From the NCBI RefSeq assembly GCF_002204185.1, contig NZ_MXPU01000009.1, positions 175,650-239,649 of the forward strand: a DNA stretch of 64,000 bases, written 5' to 3'. The notes under the pieces were generated by a model that saw nothing but the letters and a program-made list of their open reading frames with translations, searched no databases and was not told the origin of the DNA. A program made the translations under genes and the position numbers. The stretch is from Rhizobium esperanzae. GTDB lineage: Bacteria > Pseudomonadota > Alphaproteobacteria > Rhizobiales > Rhizobiaceae. The number at the start of each line of letters is the position of its first letter. Position 1 is the first letter of the stretch. Below, in pieces: positions 1 to 8,345 of this stretch.

Positions 1-558
1 GCGGCCCTTCCCGGACGGTTCGATGAGCTGAAGACTTGTGTCGAGCGGGCTTTGGATTATGCGGCGGCGACCGGCGTCAGACGGTTGCACCTGATGGCAG
101 GCATCGCCGATCCTCATGATCGAGACGCCTCTTCCTCCTACCGGCGCTCCGTCGCCTACACCGCCGGCCGGCTCGGGGAAAAGGGCATCGACCTTCTGCT
201 TGAGCCGATCAACGGGCGCAACATGCCGGGATACTTCCTTAACGACTTCGCCGTGGCCGAGCGTTTGATCGCCGAATGCGGCCTACCGAACGTGAAGCTT
301 CAATTCGACATTTATCACCGTCAGATCATCCATGGCGATGTCGCCATGGCATTGCGGCGCCTGCTGCCGGTCACCGGCCATATCCAGATCGCCAGTGTGC
401 CGTCCCGCAATGAGCCGGATGGGGAGGAGCTGAATTATCCCTATCTGTTCAGCGAAATCGACCGCCTGGGTTACGACGGTTTTATCGGCTGCGAATACAT
501 TCCGCGTGGCCGCACGCTGGACGGTCTAGGCTGGTTCGCCCCTTTTGCACGGAGCTAG
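1..558 (+). CDS. otnI: 2-oxo-tetronate isomerase (hydroxypyruvate isomerase family), C-terminal part
   Basis: The reading frame is open from the first base, so the 5' end lies outside the window; 185 residues remain of a family usually near 258. It is an AP-endonuclease-2-type TIM barrel of the hydroxypyruvate isomerase family. Metal and substrate residues are visible in LLEPINGRNMPGYFL, LQFDIYHRQ, GHIQIASVPSRNEP and the late GCEYIPRG glutamate. OtnI interconverts 2-oxo- and 3-oxo-tetronate in D-threonate/D-erythronate catabolism. The kinase OtnK follows after 3 bases, which favours OtnI over a plain hydroxypyruvate isomerase. The aldolase and dehydrogenase of the route are presumably upstream, outside the window. 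Confidence 0.82.
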   Translation, partial: AALPGRFDELKTCVERALDYAAATGVRRLHLMAGIADPHDRDASSSYRRSVAYTAGRLGEKGIDLLLEPINGRNMPGYFLNDFAVAERLIAECGLPNVKLQFDIYHRQIIHGDVAMALRRLLPVTGHIQIASVPSRNEPDGEELNYPYLFSEIDRLGYDGFIGCEYIPRGRTLDGLGWFAPFARS

Positions 559-561
559 ATA

Positions 562-1839
562 ATGGCCATTTCACTCGGATCGATTGCTGACGACTACACG
601 GGTGCCTCGGATCTCGCCAACACGCTGACAAAGAATGGCCTGCGCACGGTGCAGACGGTCGGCATCCCCGATCCCTCGCTCGCGCTGCCCGACGTTGATG
701 CCGTCGTCGTTTCCCTGAAAATCCGCTCGGTCCCTGCCTCTGAGGCCGTGACGGCTGCCACGGAAGCCGAGCGATGGCTGCGCCATCGCGGCGCGGGCCA
801 CGTGCTTTACAAAATCTGCTCGACGTTCGATTCCACCGACGCCGGCAATATCGGTCCCGTCACCGAGGCCTTGCGCGATGCTGCGGGCGGCGGCAGCGTG
901 CTGGTTACACCAGCCTTTCCAGAAACAGGGCGGACTGTCTACCTCGGCCATCTGTTCGTCGGCGGCCAACCATTGAACGAAAGCCCGCTCAAGGATCACC
1001 CCCTCAACCCGATGCACGACGCCAACCTCGTGCGGGTTCTCGCCCGACAAACGCGCGGCGCCATCGGCTTGATCGATCTGGCAGCCATCGCGGCCGGCCC
1101 TGCCGCCGCCAGGGCGAGGCTCGATGCGTTGCGCACGACAGGCGCGACCATGGCTGTCGCCGACGCAATTTTCGAAAAGGATCTGGAAACGCTCGGCGAG
1201 ATCGCGCTCGAAACGCCGATATCGACCGGTGCGTCCGGCCTTGGCCTCGGCCTTGCTCGGGCGCTCGTCCGTTCCGGCCGCGTATCCGGCGGCGCAACAG
1301 CTGAAGACATCATCCGCCCTGTCGACGGGTTTTCGGCGATTATTGCCGGCAGCTGTTCGAAAGCAACGCTACGCCAGCTCGAGGTCGCCGAACGGTCGAT
1401 GCCTGTGCTGCGGCTTGATCCAGAGCGCCTGATATCAGGCCCGGATGAGATCGCCGCCGCGATTTCCTGGGCCGGAGACCGGATCTCCGCCGGCCCGGTG
1501 ATCGTCGCCGCGAGCGCGTCGCCGGAAACCGTATCCCGGCTGCAATCGCAATATGGGCGGGAGACCTCGGGCCACGCGATCGAGACCGCAATGTCGATTA
1601 TCGCAGCCGAACTGGTTGAAAGAGGCGTGAGGCGTCTGGTGGTCGCCGGCGGTGAAACCTCGGGGGCCGCCGTCGACAGGCTCGCCATCCCGGCGTTTCT
1701 GATCGGCCCCGAGATTGCTCCCGGCGTGCCGGTGCTGCGCACGGTCGGCAATGCACAAGGCGACATGCTTCTGGCATTGAAATCAGGAAACTTCGGTGGC
1801 GACGACTTCTTTGCGGCAGCGCTGGCGATGATGCACTGA
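562..1839 (+). CDS. otnK: 3-oxo-tetronate kinase (four-carbon acid sugar kinase, DUF1537)
   Basis: The 425-residue length is typical of the four-carbon acid sugar kinase family. The N-terminal half begins with the diagnostic IADDYTGASDLANTL motif. The C-terminal nucleotide-binding half contains VVAGGETSGAAVDRL and ends with a glycine-rich segment near GNAQGDML. It would phosphorylate 3-oxo-tetronate so that an aldolase can release dihydroxyacetone phosphate. The gene sits 3 bases behind the isomerase and is almost certainly co-transcribed with it. A 631-codon frame open on the opposite strand here is a high-GC shadow. Confidence 0.88.
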   Translation: MAISLGSIADDYTGASDLANTLTKNGLRTVQTVGIPDPSLALPDVDAVVVSLKIRSVPASEAVTAATEAERWLRHRGAGHVLYKICSTFDSTDAGNIGPVTEALRDAAGGGSVLVTPAFPETGRTVYLGHLFVGGQPLNESPLKDHPLNPMHDANLVRVLARQTRGAIGLIDLAAIAAGPAAARARLDALRTTGATMAVADAIFEKDLETLGEIALETPISTGASGLGLGLARALVRSGRVSGGATAEDIIRPVDGFSAIIAGSCSKATLRQLEVAERSMPVLRLDPERLISGPDEIAAAISWAGDRISAGPVIVAASASPETVSRLQSQYGRETSGHAIETAMSIIAAELVERGVRRLVVAGGETSGAAVDRLAIPAFLIGPEIAPGVPVLRTVGNAQGDMLLALKSGNFGGDDFFAAALAMMH

Positions 1840-1997
1840 CCTAGCCAGGCATAGAGCATCCCGATGAAATAGCTCCGGCATAAGATGCGGCGGCCCGTCG
1901 GCGTAAAGCTATAAGATACTGCCTGAACCGCGGCCTTCAGACGATCTGCCCGCCGGGGCTCCGGCAGACTTGCGGGCACGATATGAAGGACGGCCCG

Positions 1998-2834
1998 ATG
2001 CAAACACGTCAGATCGAAATCACCGCGTTCGGCCCAGACCATCTGGAAGCAGCCGTTGCGCTCTCCAGACAGGCTGGCTGGCCGCATCGGCCAGAGGACT
2101 GGCAGATGGCCCTCGCGTTGAGCGAAGGCATGGTCGCAATCGAGGACGACAGGGTCGTCGGCACGGTCCTCGTCACAGCCTACAAACAAGATTGTGCGAC
2201 CATCAACATGGTCATCGTCGATGAAACCATGCGCGGCCGTGGCCTCGGCCGCCGGCTGATGGATGCCGCGTTGCGAATCGCAGGCGACCGGCCGCTGCGG
2301 CTGGTCGCGACAACGGCAGGCCTGCCGCTCTACCAGAAGCTCGGCTTTCATGAAACCGGGACCGTGCTGCAGCACCAAGGCCTCGCGGGAGAAATCGACG
2401 CACCGGCCGGCACGAGCGCCGCCACTGCCGGCGATCTCCCGGCCATCATGACGCTTGACCGCCTTGCCTTCGGCGCCGACCGCGAAGGGCTGCTCTCCTA
2501 CCTCGCAACGGTGGGCGAATTCTCCGTCATTCGCCGCGACCGCAGCGTTTCGGGCTTCGCCTGCCTGCGACCCTTCGGTCGCGGCGAGGTGATCGGACCC
2601 GTGGTCGCCGCGGATGTCGAGGACGCCAGGAAACTCATCGAACATCACATCGCCGGTCGTCCAGGAAGGTTCCTCAGGGTGGACACGACTGCCGAAGCCG
2701 GACTCTCTCCATGGCTCGCCACACAGGGGCTCGCCCATGTCGGTGGTGGCATCGCCATGAGAAAGCCATCGGCCGGCGACGTCGCCGCCCGGACCGCCAC
2801 CACCTTTGCCCTTGCCAGCCAGGCACTCGGCTGA
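1998..2834 (+). CDS. GNAT N-acetyltransferase with tandem GNAT domains
   Basis: The N-terminal domain (about residues 1-130) is a GNAT fold with the acetyl-CoA loop MRGRGLGRRLM and the C-terminal-strand motif LYQKLGFHETG. The second half (about 140-270) lacks that loop and resembles the Acetyltransf_18 domain that often follows such N-terminal domains. An ATG at 1983 lies in frame, but the ATG at 1998 is preceded by AAGGA at seven bases, so I use 1998 (278 residues). The substrate is unknown. The next gene, a class III aminotransferase, begins 13 bases after the stop, so they probably share a transcript and perhaps a substrate class (amines or amino acids). Confidence 0.75.
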   Translation: MQTRQIEITAFGPDHLEAAVALSRQAGWPHRPEDWQMALALSEGMVAIEDDRVVGTVLVTAYKQDCATINMVIVDETMRGRGLGRRLMDAALRIAGDRPLRLVATTAGLPLYQKLGFHETGTVLQHQGLAGEIDAPAGTSAATAGDLPAIMTLDRLAFGADREGLLSYLATVGEFSVIRRDRSVSGFACLRPFGRGEVIGPVVAADVEDARKLIEHHIAGRPGRFLRVDTTAEAGLSPWLATQGLAHVGGGIAMRKPSAGDVAARTATTFALASQALG

Positions 2835-2847
2835 TCCGGAGATCTCA

Positions 2848-4224
2848 ATGTACAGCAACTCGCTCATCGAACTCGATCGCGCCCATCTCATTCATCCGGT
2901 GGCATCGTACCGCAGCCACGAGAAGCATGGCGTGCGCGTACTGGCCTCGGCCAAGGGCGCAACGGTCACCGACGCCTCCGGCAAACAACTGATCGACGGT
3001 TTCGCCGGCCTCTGGTGCGTCAATGCAGGTTACGGCCATCAGAGCATCGTCGAGGCGGCGGCCCGGCAGATGCGGGAGCTTCCCTATGCGACGGCCTATT
3101 TCGGCCTCGGCTCCGAGCCGGCGATCCGGCTTGCCTCAGAACTCGCCGATCGGGCGCCAGGCGATCTCAACCATGTCTATTTCACCCTCGGCGGCTCCGA
3201 CGCGGTGGACAGCACGATCCGGTTCATCCGCTACTACTGGAATGCTCGGGGACGGCCCGAGCGCGATCAGTTCATTTCGGTCGAACAGGGCTATCACGGC
3301 TCCTCGACGGCGGGTGCGGGCCTGACCGCTTTGCCCGCATTCCATGCCGGCTTCGGCCTTCCGTTCGACTGGCAGCATAAAATTCCGTCTCATTACGCCT
3401 ACCGCAACCCGGTCGGCGAGGATCCGCAGGCGATTATCGAGGCCTCGCTGGCAGCGCTGAAAACCAAGGTAGAGGCGATCGGGCCGGAGCGCGTCGCCGC
3501 CTTCTACGTCGAACCGATCCAGGGTTCGGGCGGCGTGCTCGTACCGCCGAAAGGCTGGGTGAAGGCGATGCGCGAATTTTGCCGCGAGCACGACATTCTC
3601 TTCGTGGCCGATGAGGTGATCACCGGATTTGGCCGCACAGGGCCGCTTTTTGCCTGCAGCGAAGAGGGAATCGTGCCGGATTTCATGGCCACCGCCAAGG
3701 GTCTCACCTCCGGCTACGTCCCGATGGGCGCCGTCTTCATGGCCCACCACGTCTATGAAACGATCGCCGAGGGTGCCGGTGCCGCCGCGATCGGTCACGG
3801 CTACACCTATTCGGCCCATCCCGTCAGCGCCGCCGTCGGCCTTGAAGTCCTGAAGCTTTACGAAACCGGCCTGCTCGACAACGGCGTCAAGGCCGGGACG
3901 CGGCTGATGCAGGGGTTGGAATCGCTGAGAGATCACCCGCTCGTGGGTGATGTCCGCGGCCGCGGAATGCTCGCCGCCGTCGAGCTCGTGGTCGACAAGA
4001 TCAACAAGACGCCGCTGCCGGCATCCGCCGAACCCGCCCGCCGGATCTTCGATCGCGCCTGGGAAAACGGCCTCGTCATCCGCGCCTTCGGCAACGGCGT
4101 GCTCGGTTATGCGCCGCCGCTGTGCTGCACCGAAACGGAAATCGATGCGATCGTCGAGCGCACGCGCCTCACGCTGGACCAGACGCTTGAGGACCCGGAT
4201 GTGCGCGGGGCGCTGCGGGTCTGA
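2848..4224 (+). CDS. class III (omega) aminotransferase, PLP-dependent
   Basis: This 458-residue protein is a fold-type I class III aminotransferase, the group containing omega-amino acid:pyruvate, GABA and putrescine transaminases. The PLP region reads FVADEVITGFGRTG, with the Schiff-base lysine at about residue 284 in ATAKGLTSGY; FTLGGSDAVDS and EPIQGSGGV are the cofactor-binding loops. An upstream in-frame ATG at 2806 would overlap the GNAT gene. The ATG at 2848 has a CCGGAG site six bases upstream and is preferred. The amino donor cannot be read from sequence; an amine or omega-amino acid is likely. Confidence 0.85.
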   Translation: MYSNSLIELDRAHLIHPVASYRSHEKHGVRVLASAKGATVTDASGKQLIDGFAGLWCVNAGYGHQSIVEAAARQMRELPYATAYFGLGSEPAIRLASELADRAPGDLNHVYFTLGGSDAVDSTIRFIRYYWNARGRPERDQFISVEQGYHGSSTAGAGLTALPAFHAGFGLPFDWQHKIPSHYAYRNPVGEDPQAIIEASLAALKTKVEAIGPERVAAFYVEPIQGSGGVLVPPKGWVKAMREFCREHDILFVADEVITGFGRTGPLFACSEEGIVPDFMATAKGLTSGYVPMGAVFMAHHVYETIAEGAGAAAIGHGYTYSAHPVSAAVGLEVLKLYETGLLDNGVKAGTRLMQGLESLRDHPLVGDVRGRGMLAAVELVVDKINKTPLPASAEPARRIFDRAWENGLVIRAFGNGVLGYAPPLCCTETEIDAIVERTRLTLDQTLEDPDVRGALRV

Positions 4225-4441
4225 GAATAGCGCGAAACGGTTAGATTCGGTGTTTTGTGCCGCGCCAGGGCGCCTTTTCGGAGAATCCGGCGCAGCGCAA
4301 GTGACAAACTGAAACAGACGAAAGGCACGGATCACAACAAATCCGGCCTTCATACAAGAGCGGGACAACGATCCTGCCGGGAACGGAATATTCTTCTTTG
4401 AGAAGCCGCGCTCCATCGGAGCCGAACACTGGGGAATTCGC

Positions 4442-4795
4442 GTGAGCAAAAGTCTTCCGGAAATCAGCTACATGGGCTTCGACGAGGTCGGCTTGCTCAT
4501 CGATTCAGCCGAAACGGGACACGAGATCAATAGCGAGCGGGCGACGCTCAGCCTCTATCGCGAGGCCCACCGCTATTCAGACGATGTTGACCTCTTTCCC
4601 GACGATCTCGTGCGCGCCTATCTCGCGAGCGGGACGGAGCTTGGCCTGCCCGCCGGCGGGCCGCTGCGGGAGCGGCGGCATGCCCACAAGGGCTGCGACG
4701 GCACGATCGAGCCGGCGGAATTCACCGCACCCGATCATTTCACGTCGATGGCCGCCCCGCGGAGGCCGTGGCCGCTTCGCGCGCCTGACTTTTAA
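4442..4795 (+). CDS. unrecognised 117-residue protein upstream of ABC transporter
   Basis: GTG start with GGGGA six bases upstream; it ends 53 bases before the ABC solute-binding protein gene. The first 75 residues look protein-like, acidic and without membrane segments (for example LIDSAETGHEINSER and DVDLFPDDLVRAYL). The last 40 residues are rich in Pro, Arg and Ala and look like read-through of GC-rich DNA. This could be a small gene of the transporter operon or the 5' remnant of a longer, truncated gene. I do not recognise the family and assign no function. Confidence 0.45.
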   Translation: MSKSLPEISYMGFDEVGLLIDSAETGHEINSERATLSLYREAHRYSDDVDLFPDDLVRAYLASGTELGLPAGGPLRERRHAHKGCDGTIEPAEFTAPDHFTSMAAPRRPWPLRAPDF

Positions 4796-4848
4796 AACCG
4801 GATCGGCTCGCCGGCAGGCGGCCATCACAGAAAGAAAAGGGGAATGCC

Positions 4849-6462
4849 ATGACCGACTTAAGGACTACGAACTGGACCCGCGCCGACGACGCAGCGGTCG
4901 AATGCGCCATCAGACGCGGCGCCACCCGCCGTGAACTGCTGCAGATGCTTCTCGCTGGCGGCGTCGCCATGTCTGCTGGCGGCGTCATCGTTGGTCGCGC
5001 CACTAAAGCGATCGCCGCGTCTCCGATCACCGGAGGACATCTCAAGGCGGCAGGCTTCACGTCTTCGACCGCAGACACGCTCGACCCGGCCAAAGCATCG
5101 AATTCAACGGATTATTCACGGTGTTCCGCGGTCTATAGCCGCCTTTCCAACCTCGACAGGTCCGGCGCGGTCGAGATGGAGCTGGCGGAAAGCATCGAGA
5201 GCACCGATGGCAAGGTGTGGACCGTGAAGCTGCGCAAGGGCGTCACCTTTCACGACGGGAAACAACTTACGTCCGCAGATGTGATCTACTCGCTCAAGCG
5301 CCACCTGGATCCCAACGTCGGCTCGAAGGTCAATGCCATCGCAAAGCAAATGACGGGGTTCAAGGCGCTCGACGATCTCACTCTCGAAATAACACTCGCA
5401 GACGCCAACGCCGACCTGCCGACCATCCTGGCGCTACAGCACTTCATGATCGTCGCGGAAGGGACCGCCGACTTCTCGAAGGGGAACGGCACAGGGCCTT
5501 TCGTTCTCGAAAACTTCGAACCCGGTGTGCGCTCGCTTATGCGGCGGAACGACCATTACTGGAAGTCGAAAGGACCATTTGTCGACTCCTTTGAGTTTTT
5601 CGCGATCAGCGACGACAGCTCGCGCGTGAATGCCTTGCTGTCGGGAGACATCCATGTCGCGGCCGCTATCAATCCCCGCTCGGAACGGCTCGTCGAAGGC
5701 AGGCCCGGCTTCGTTCTGTCGAAATCGAGCGCCAACAGCTACACCAACCTCAACATGCGCCTCGATACGACCCCTGGTCAAAACAGCGATTTCGTCGCGG
5801 GCATGAAGCACCTGGTTAATCGTGAGCAGATCCTGAGGGCAGCCCTGCGCGGGCGCGGTGAAATCGGCAACGACCAGCCGATTTTCCCGGGCAACCCCTA
5901 TCGCAACGACGATCTCCAGCCGAAGCCGTACGACCCTGAAAAGGCAAAGTTCTATTTCAACAAGGCGGGCGTTCTCGGTCAGTCGATCCCGGTGATCGCG
6001 TCCGAGGCCGCGAACTCCGCAATCGACATGGCGATGATTATTCAGGCCGCGGGCGCCGAAATCGGCATGAAGCTCGACGTCCAGCGCGTGCCCTCCGACG
6101 GCTATTGGGACAAGTATTGGCTCAAGGCCCCGATCCATTTCGGCAATATCAATTATAGGCCGACGCCCGACATCCTGTTCTCGTTGCTATATGCGTCCGG
6201 CGCACCCTGGAATGAGAGCCATTACAAATCGGATAAATTCGACAAGATGCTGATCGAGGCGCGCGGCTCGCTCGATCAGGAGAAGCGTAAAGCGATTTAC
6301 AATGAGATGCAGGTGATGATTGCCAATGAGGCCGGCACCATCATTCCGGCCTACCTGACCGGGATCGACGCCATCACGGACAAGCTCAAGGGCATGGAAA
6401 CGAACCCGCTCGGAGGTATGATGGGTTATCGCATGGCCGAGCATGTTTGGTTTGAATCGTGA
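4849..6462 (+). CDS. ABC transporter solute-binding protein, family 5 (peptide/opine/nickel type)
   Basis: The 537-residue periplasmic binding protein belongs to family SBP_bac_5 (OppA/DppA/NikA/CntA group). Near residue 26 it carries TRRELLQ followed by a hydrophobic stretch, a plausible twin-arginine (Tat) signal, which suggests export in folded form. The body has family hallmarks: DPAKASNSTDY, the YSLKRHLDP segment after the HDGK motif, GTGPFVLENFEPG, and LRAALRGRGEIGNDQP. It is the first gene of a tight operon with two permeases and a fused ATPase. Members of this family bind peptides, opines, metal chelates or amino-acid conjugates, so the ligand is open. The oxidases downstream favour an opine-like or N-substituted amino acid. 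Confidence 0.88.
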   Translation: MTDLRTTNWTRADDAAVECAIRRGATRRELLQMLLAGGVAMSAGGVIVGRATKAIAASPITGGHLKAAGFTSSTADTLDPAKASNSTDYSRCSAVYSRLSNLDRSGAVEMELAESIESTDGKVWTVKLRKGVTFHDGKQLTSADVIYSLKRHLDPNVGSKVNAIAKQMTGFKALDDLTLEITLADANADLPTILALQHFMIVAEGTADFSKGNGTGPFVLENFEPGVRSLMRRNDHYWKSKGPFVDSFEFFAISDDSSRVNALLSGDIHVAAAINPRSERLVEGRPGFVLSKSSANSYTNLNMRLDTTPGQNSDFVAGMKHLVNREQILRAALRGRGEIGNDQPIFPGNPYRNDDLQPKPYDPEKAKFYFNKAGVLGQSIPVIASEAANSAIDMAMIIQAAGAEIGMKLDVQRVPSDGYWDKYWLKAPIHFGNINYRPTPDILFSLLYASGAPWNESHYKSDKFDKMLIEARGSLDQEKRKAIYNEMQVMIANEAGTIIPAYLTGIDAITDKLKGMETNPLGGMMGYRMAEHVWFES

Positions 6463-6543
6463 TCGACAAAGTAGTCTCGGGGCTGCCGCCACGTTGCTGT
6501 GGCCCCTCTGCACTTTGGTTCCGATAACTGGAAGGAAGCGAGT

Positions 6544-7494
6544 GTGAACAAAGAGGTCTTATCCCTGGTGCTGAGCAGATTGCTCATCGCCCTGATCACC
6601 TTGGTCATCGTCTCGTTCGCGGTCTTTACAGCGACGACGCTCCTGCCGGGGGATACTGCTTCGATCCTTCTCGGCCAGGCTGCAACGCCGGAGGCCGTCG
6701 CCGGATTGCGCACGGCCATGCATCTCGACGACCCGGCATTTCTGCGTTTTATCTATTGGATGGGCGGACTGCTATCGGGTGACCTGGGCACGTCCTACGC
6801 CAACAACATGCCGGTCGCCGACCTGATCGGCGGCCGGTTCGCGAACTCGATGAAGCTTGCGGGCGTCACGGCCTTGTTCGCAGTACCGATTGCATTGACG
6901 CTCGGCATCACCGCCGCCATGGTAAGGGGCTCGCTTTATGATCGAGCGGTCACCGTATTTACGATCGGCGTCATATCGGTACCGGAATTCATGATAGCGA
7001 CGTTGGCTGTCATGTTCTTTGCAGTCTATTTGCAATGGCTGCCCGCGATTTCACTCACCAACGAAGTCCACACTATCACCGACATAGTGCGCGTCTACGC
7101 GATGCCGGTGATCACCCTCACCTTCGGGGTGTCCGCGCAGATGATCCGCATGACGCGGGCTGCGGTGGTGGAAACACTGAATACACCCTATGCCGAAATG
7201 GCACTATTGAAGGGTGCCTCACGAAGCCGCATCGTGTTGAAACATGCGCTGCCAAACGCCCTCGGTCCGATCGTCAACGCAATTGCCCTCTCCCTTTCAT
7301 ACCTTCTGGGCGGAGTAATCATCGTCGAGACGATCTTCAACTATCCCGGCATCGCCAAGCTCATGGTCGACGCCGTCGCCACCCGCGATCTCCCGCTCAT
7401 CCAATCCTGCGCGATGATATTCTGCGTCGGCTATCTGATCCTGATCACGACGGCCGATATCATCGCTATTCTTGCCAACCCGAGGCTACGATGA
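6544..7494 (+). CDS. ABC transporter permease, OppB/DppB type
   Basis: This 316-residue inner-membrane permease has six predicted hydrophobic segments and the cytoplasmic EAA-type coupling loop around YAEMALLKGASRSRIVLKHALPN. A longer frame starts at 6499, but the GTG at 6544 has GAAGGA seven bases upstream and gives the usual N-terminus just before the first membrane helix. Its stop overlaps the ATG of the next permease (ATGATGA), indicating translational coupling. It forms the heterodimeric pore with the OppC-type protein. Confidence 0.9.
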   Translation: MNKEVLSLVLSRLLIALITLVIVSFAVFTATTLLPGDTASILLGQAATPEAVAGLRTAMHLDDPAFLRFIYWMGGLLSGDLGTSYANNMPVADLIGGRFANSMKLAGVTALFAVPIALTLGITAAMVRGSLYDRAVTVFTIGVISVPEFMIATLAVMFFAVYLQWLPAISLTNEVHTITDIVRVYAMPVITLTFGVSAQMIRMTRAAVVETLNTPYAEMALLKGASRSRIVLKHALPNALGPIVNAIALSLSYLLGGVIIVETIFNYPGIAKLMVDAVATRDLPLIQSCAMIFCVGYLILITTADIIAILANPRLR

Positions 7495-8345
7495 TGACCA
7501 CGATCGAAACACATGCGCTAAAGCGTCGGAAATTCGCCTATCGCATCAACCTGGTCGGTGTGGTCGGCTTCGCCGTCATTGCTTTCTGGGCAATCATCGC
7601 CGTCATTGCTCCCTGGATCATCCCCCATCCGGTGGGTGAGATACTCGATTTTGACTATTTCGGCCCCATGAGCCAGCAGTTCTGGCTCGGTTCAGACTAT
7701 CTGGGACGTGACATGCTTTCGCGCATCCTGATGGGAGCACGCTATACGGTCGGCATTTCGTTAGTCGCGGTTAGCATCGCCTGCTTCTCGGGCGTCGTGC
7801 TCGGCATGATCGCGGCGGTATCTGGGGGATGGGTCGACACCTTTCTCAGTCGCTTTCTCGATGCCCTGAATTCCATTCCAAGCAAACTTTTTGGCCTCGT
7901 GGTCGTGGCGGCGGTCGGATCGTCCATTCCCGTTCTGGTGCTGACACTTGCGGTGATCTACACGCCCGGCTCCTATCGCTTCGCCCGGGCTCTCGCAGTC
8001 AACATCAATACGATGGACTTCATCACCGTGGCCCGCGCTCGCGGCGAAGGTATAGCTTACTTGGTCGCGTCCGAAATCCTGCCCAATATTGTCGGGCCGG
8101 TTCTTGCCGACCTGGGCCTGCGCTTCGTCTTCATCGTGCTGCTCCTATCGGGTCTTTCGTTCCTCGGGCTTGGCGTGCAGCCGCCCTACGCGGATTGGGG
8201 AGCCCTGGTGCGCGAGAATATCGGCGGCCTCCCGCTCGGCGCACCCGCGGTGATTTTCCCCTCGATCGCTATCGCCACGCTGACGATCAGCGTCAATCTG
8301 CTGATCGACAACCTTCCTCAAAAAATACGCGATCGGAGCGAATGA
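7491..8345 (+). CDS. ABC transporter permease, OppC/DppC type
   Basis: This 284-residue second permease of the peptide-type importer has the OppC family N-terminal cytoplasmic tail, a first helix at about residues 20-45 and the GSDYLGRDMLSRIL motif seen in nearly all OppC/DppC proteins. The coupling loop is VARARGEGIAYLVASEILPN. The start overlaps the upstream stop by four bases, and its own stop overlaps the ATG of the ATPase gene. A frame open from 7035 is only the shadow of the upstream permease. Confidence 0.9.
   Translation: MMTTIETHALKRRKFAYRINLVGVVGFAVIAFWAIIAVIAPWIIPHPVGEILDFDYFGPMSQQFWLGSDYLGRDMLSRILMGARYTVGISLVAVSIACFSGVVLGMIAAVSGGWVDTFLSRFLDALNSIPSKLFGLVVVAAVGSSIPVLVLTLAVIYTPGSYRFARALAVNINTMDFITVARARGEGIAYLVASEILPNIVGPVLADLGLRFVFIVLLLSGLSFLGLGVQPPYADWGALVRENIGGLPLGAPAVIFPSIAIATLTISVNLLIDNLPQKIRDRSE

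Noticed and set aside
996..2891. 631-codon open frame on the minus strand
   Set aside because: It runs antisense through otnK and the GNAT gene, has no family motifs and low-complexity Arg/Ser/Ala content; it is a high-GC shadow.
4263..4290. GC-rich short hairpins after the aminotransferase gene
   Set aside because: Stems of only four to five bases with no consistent T-run; not convincing as a terminator.
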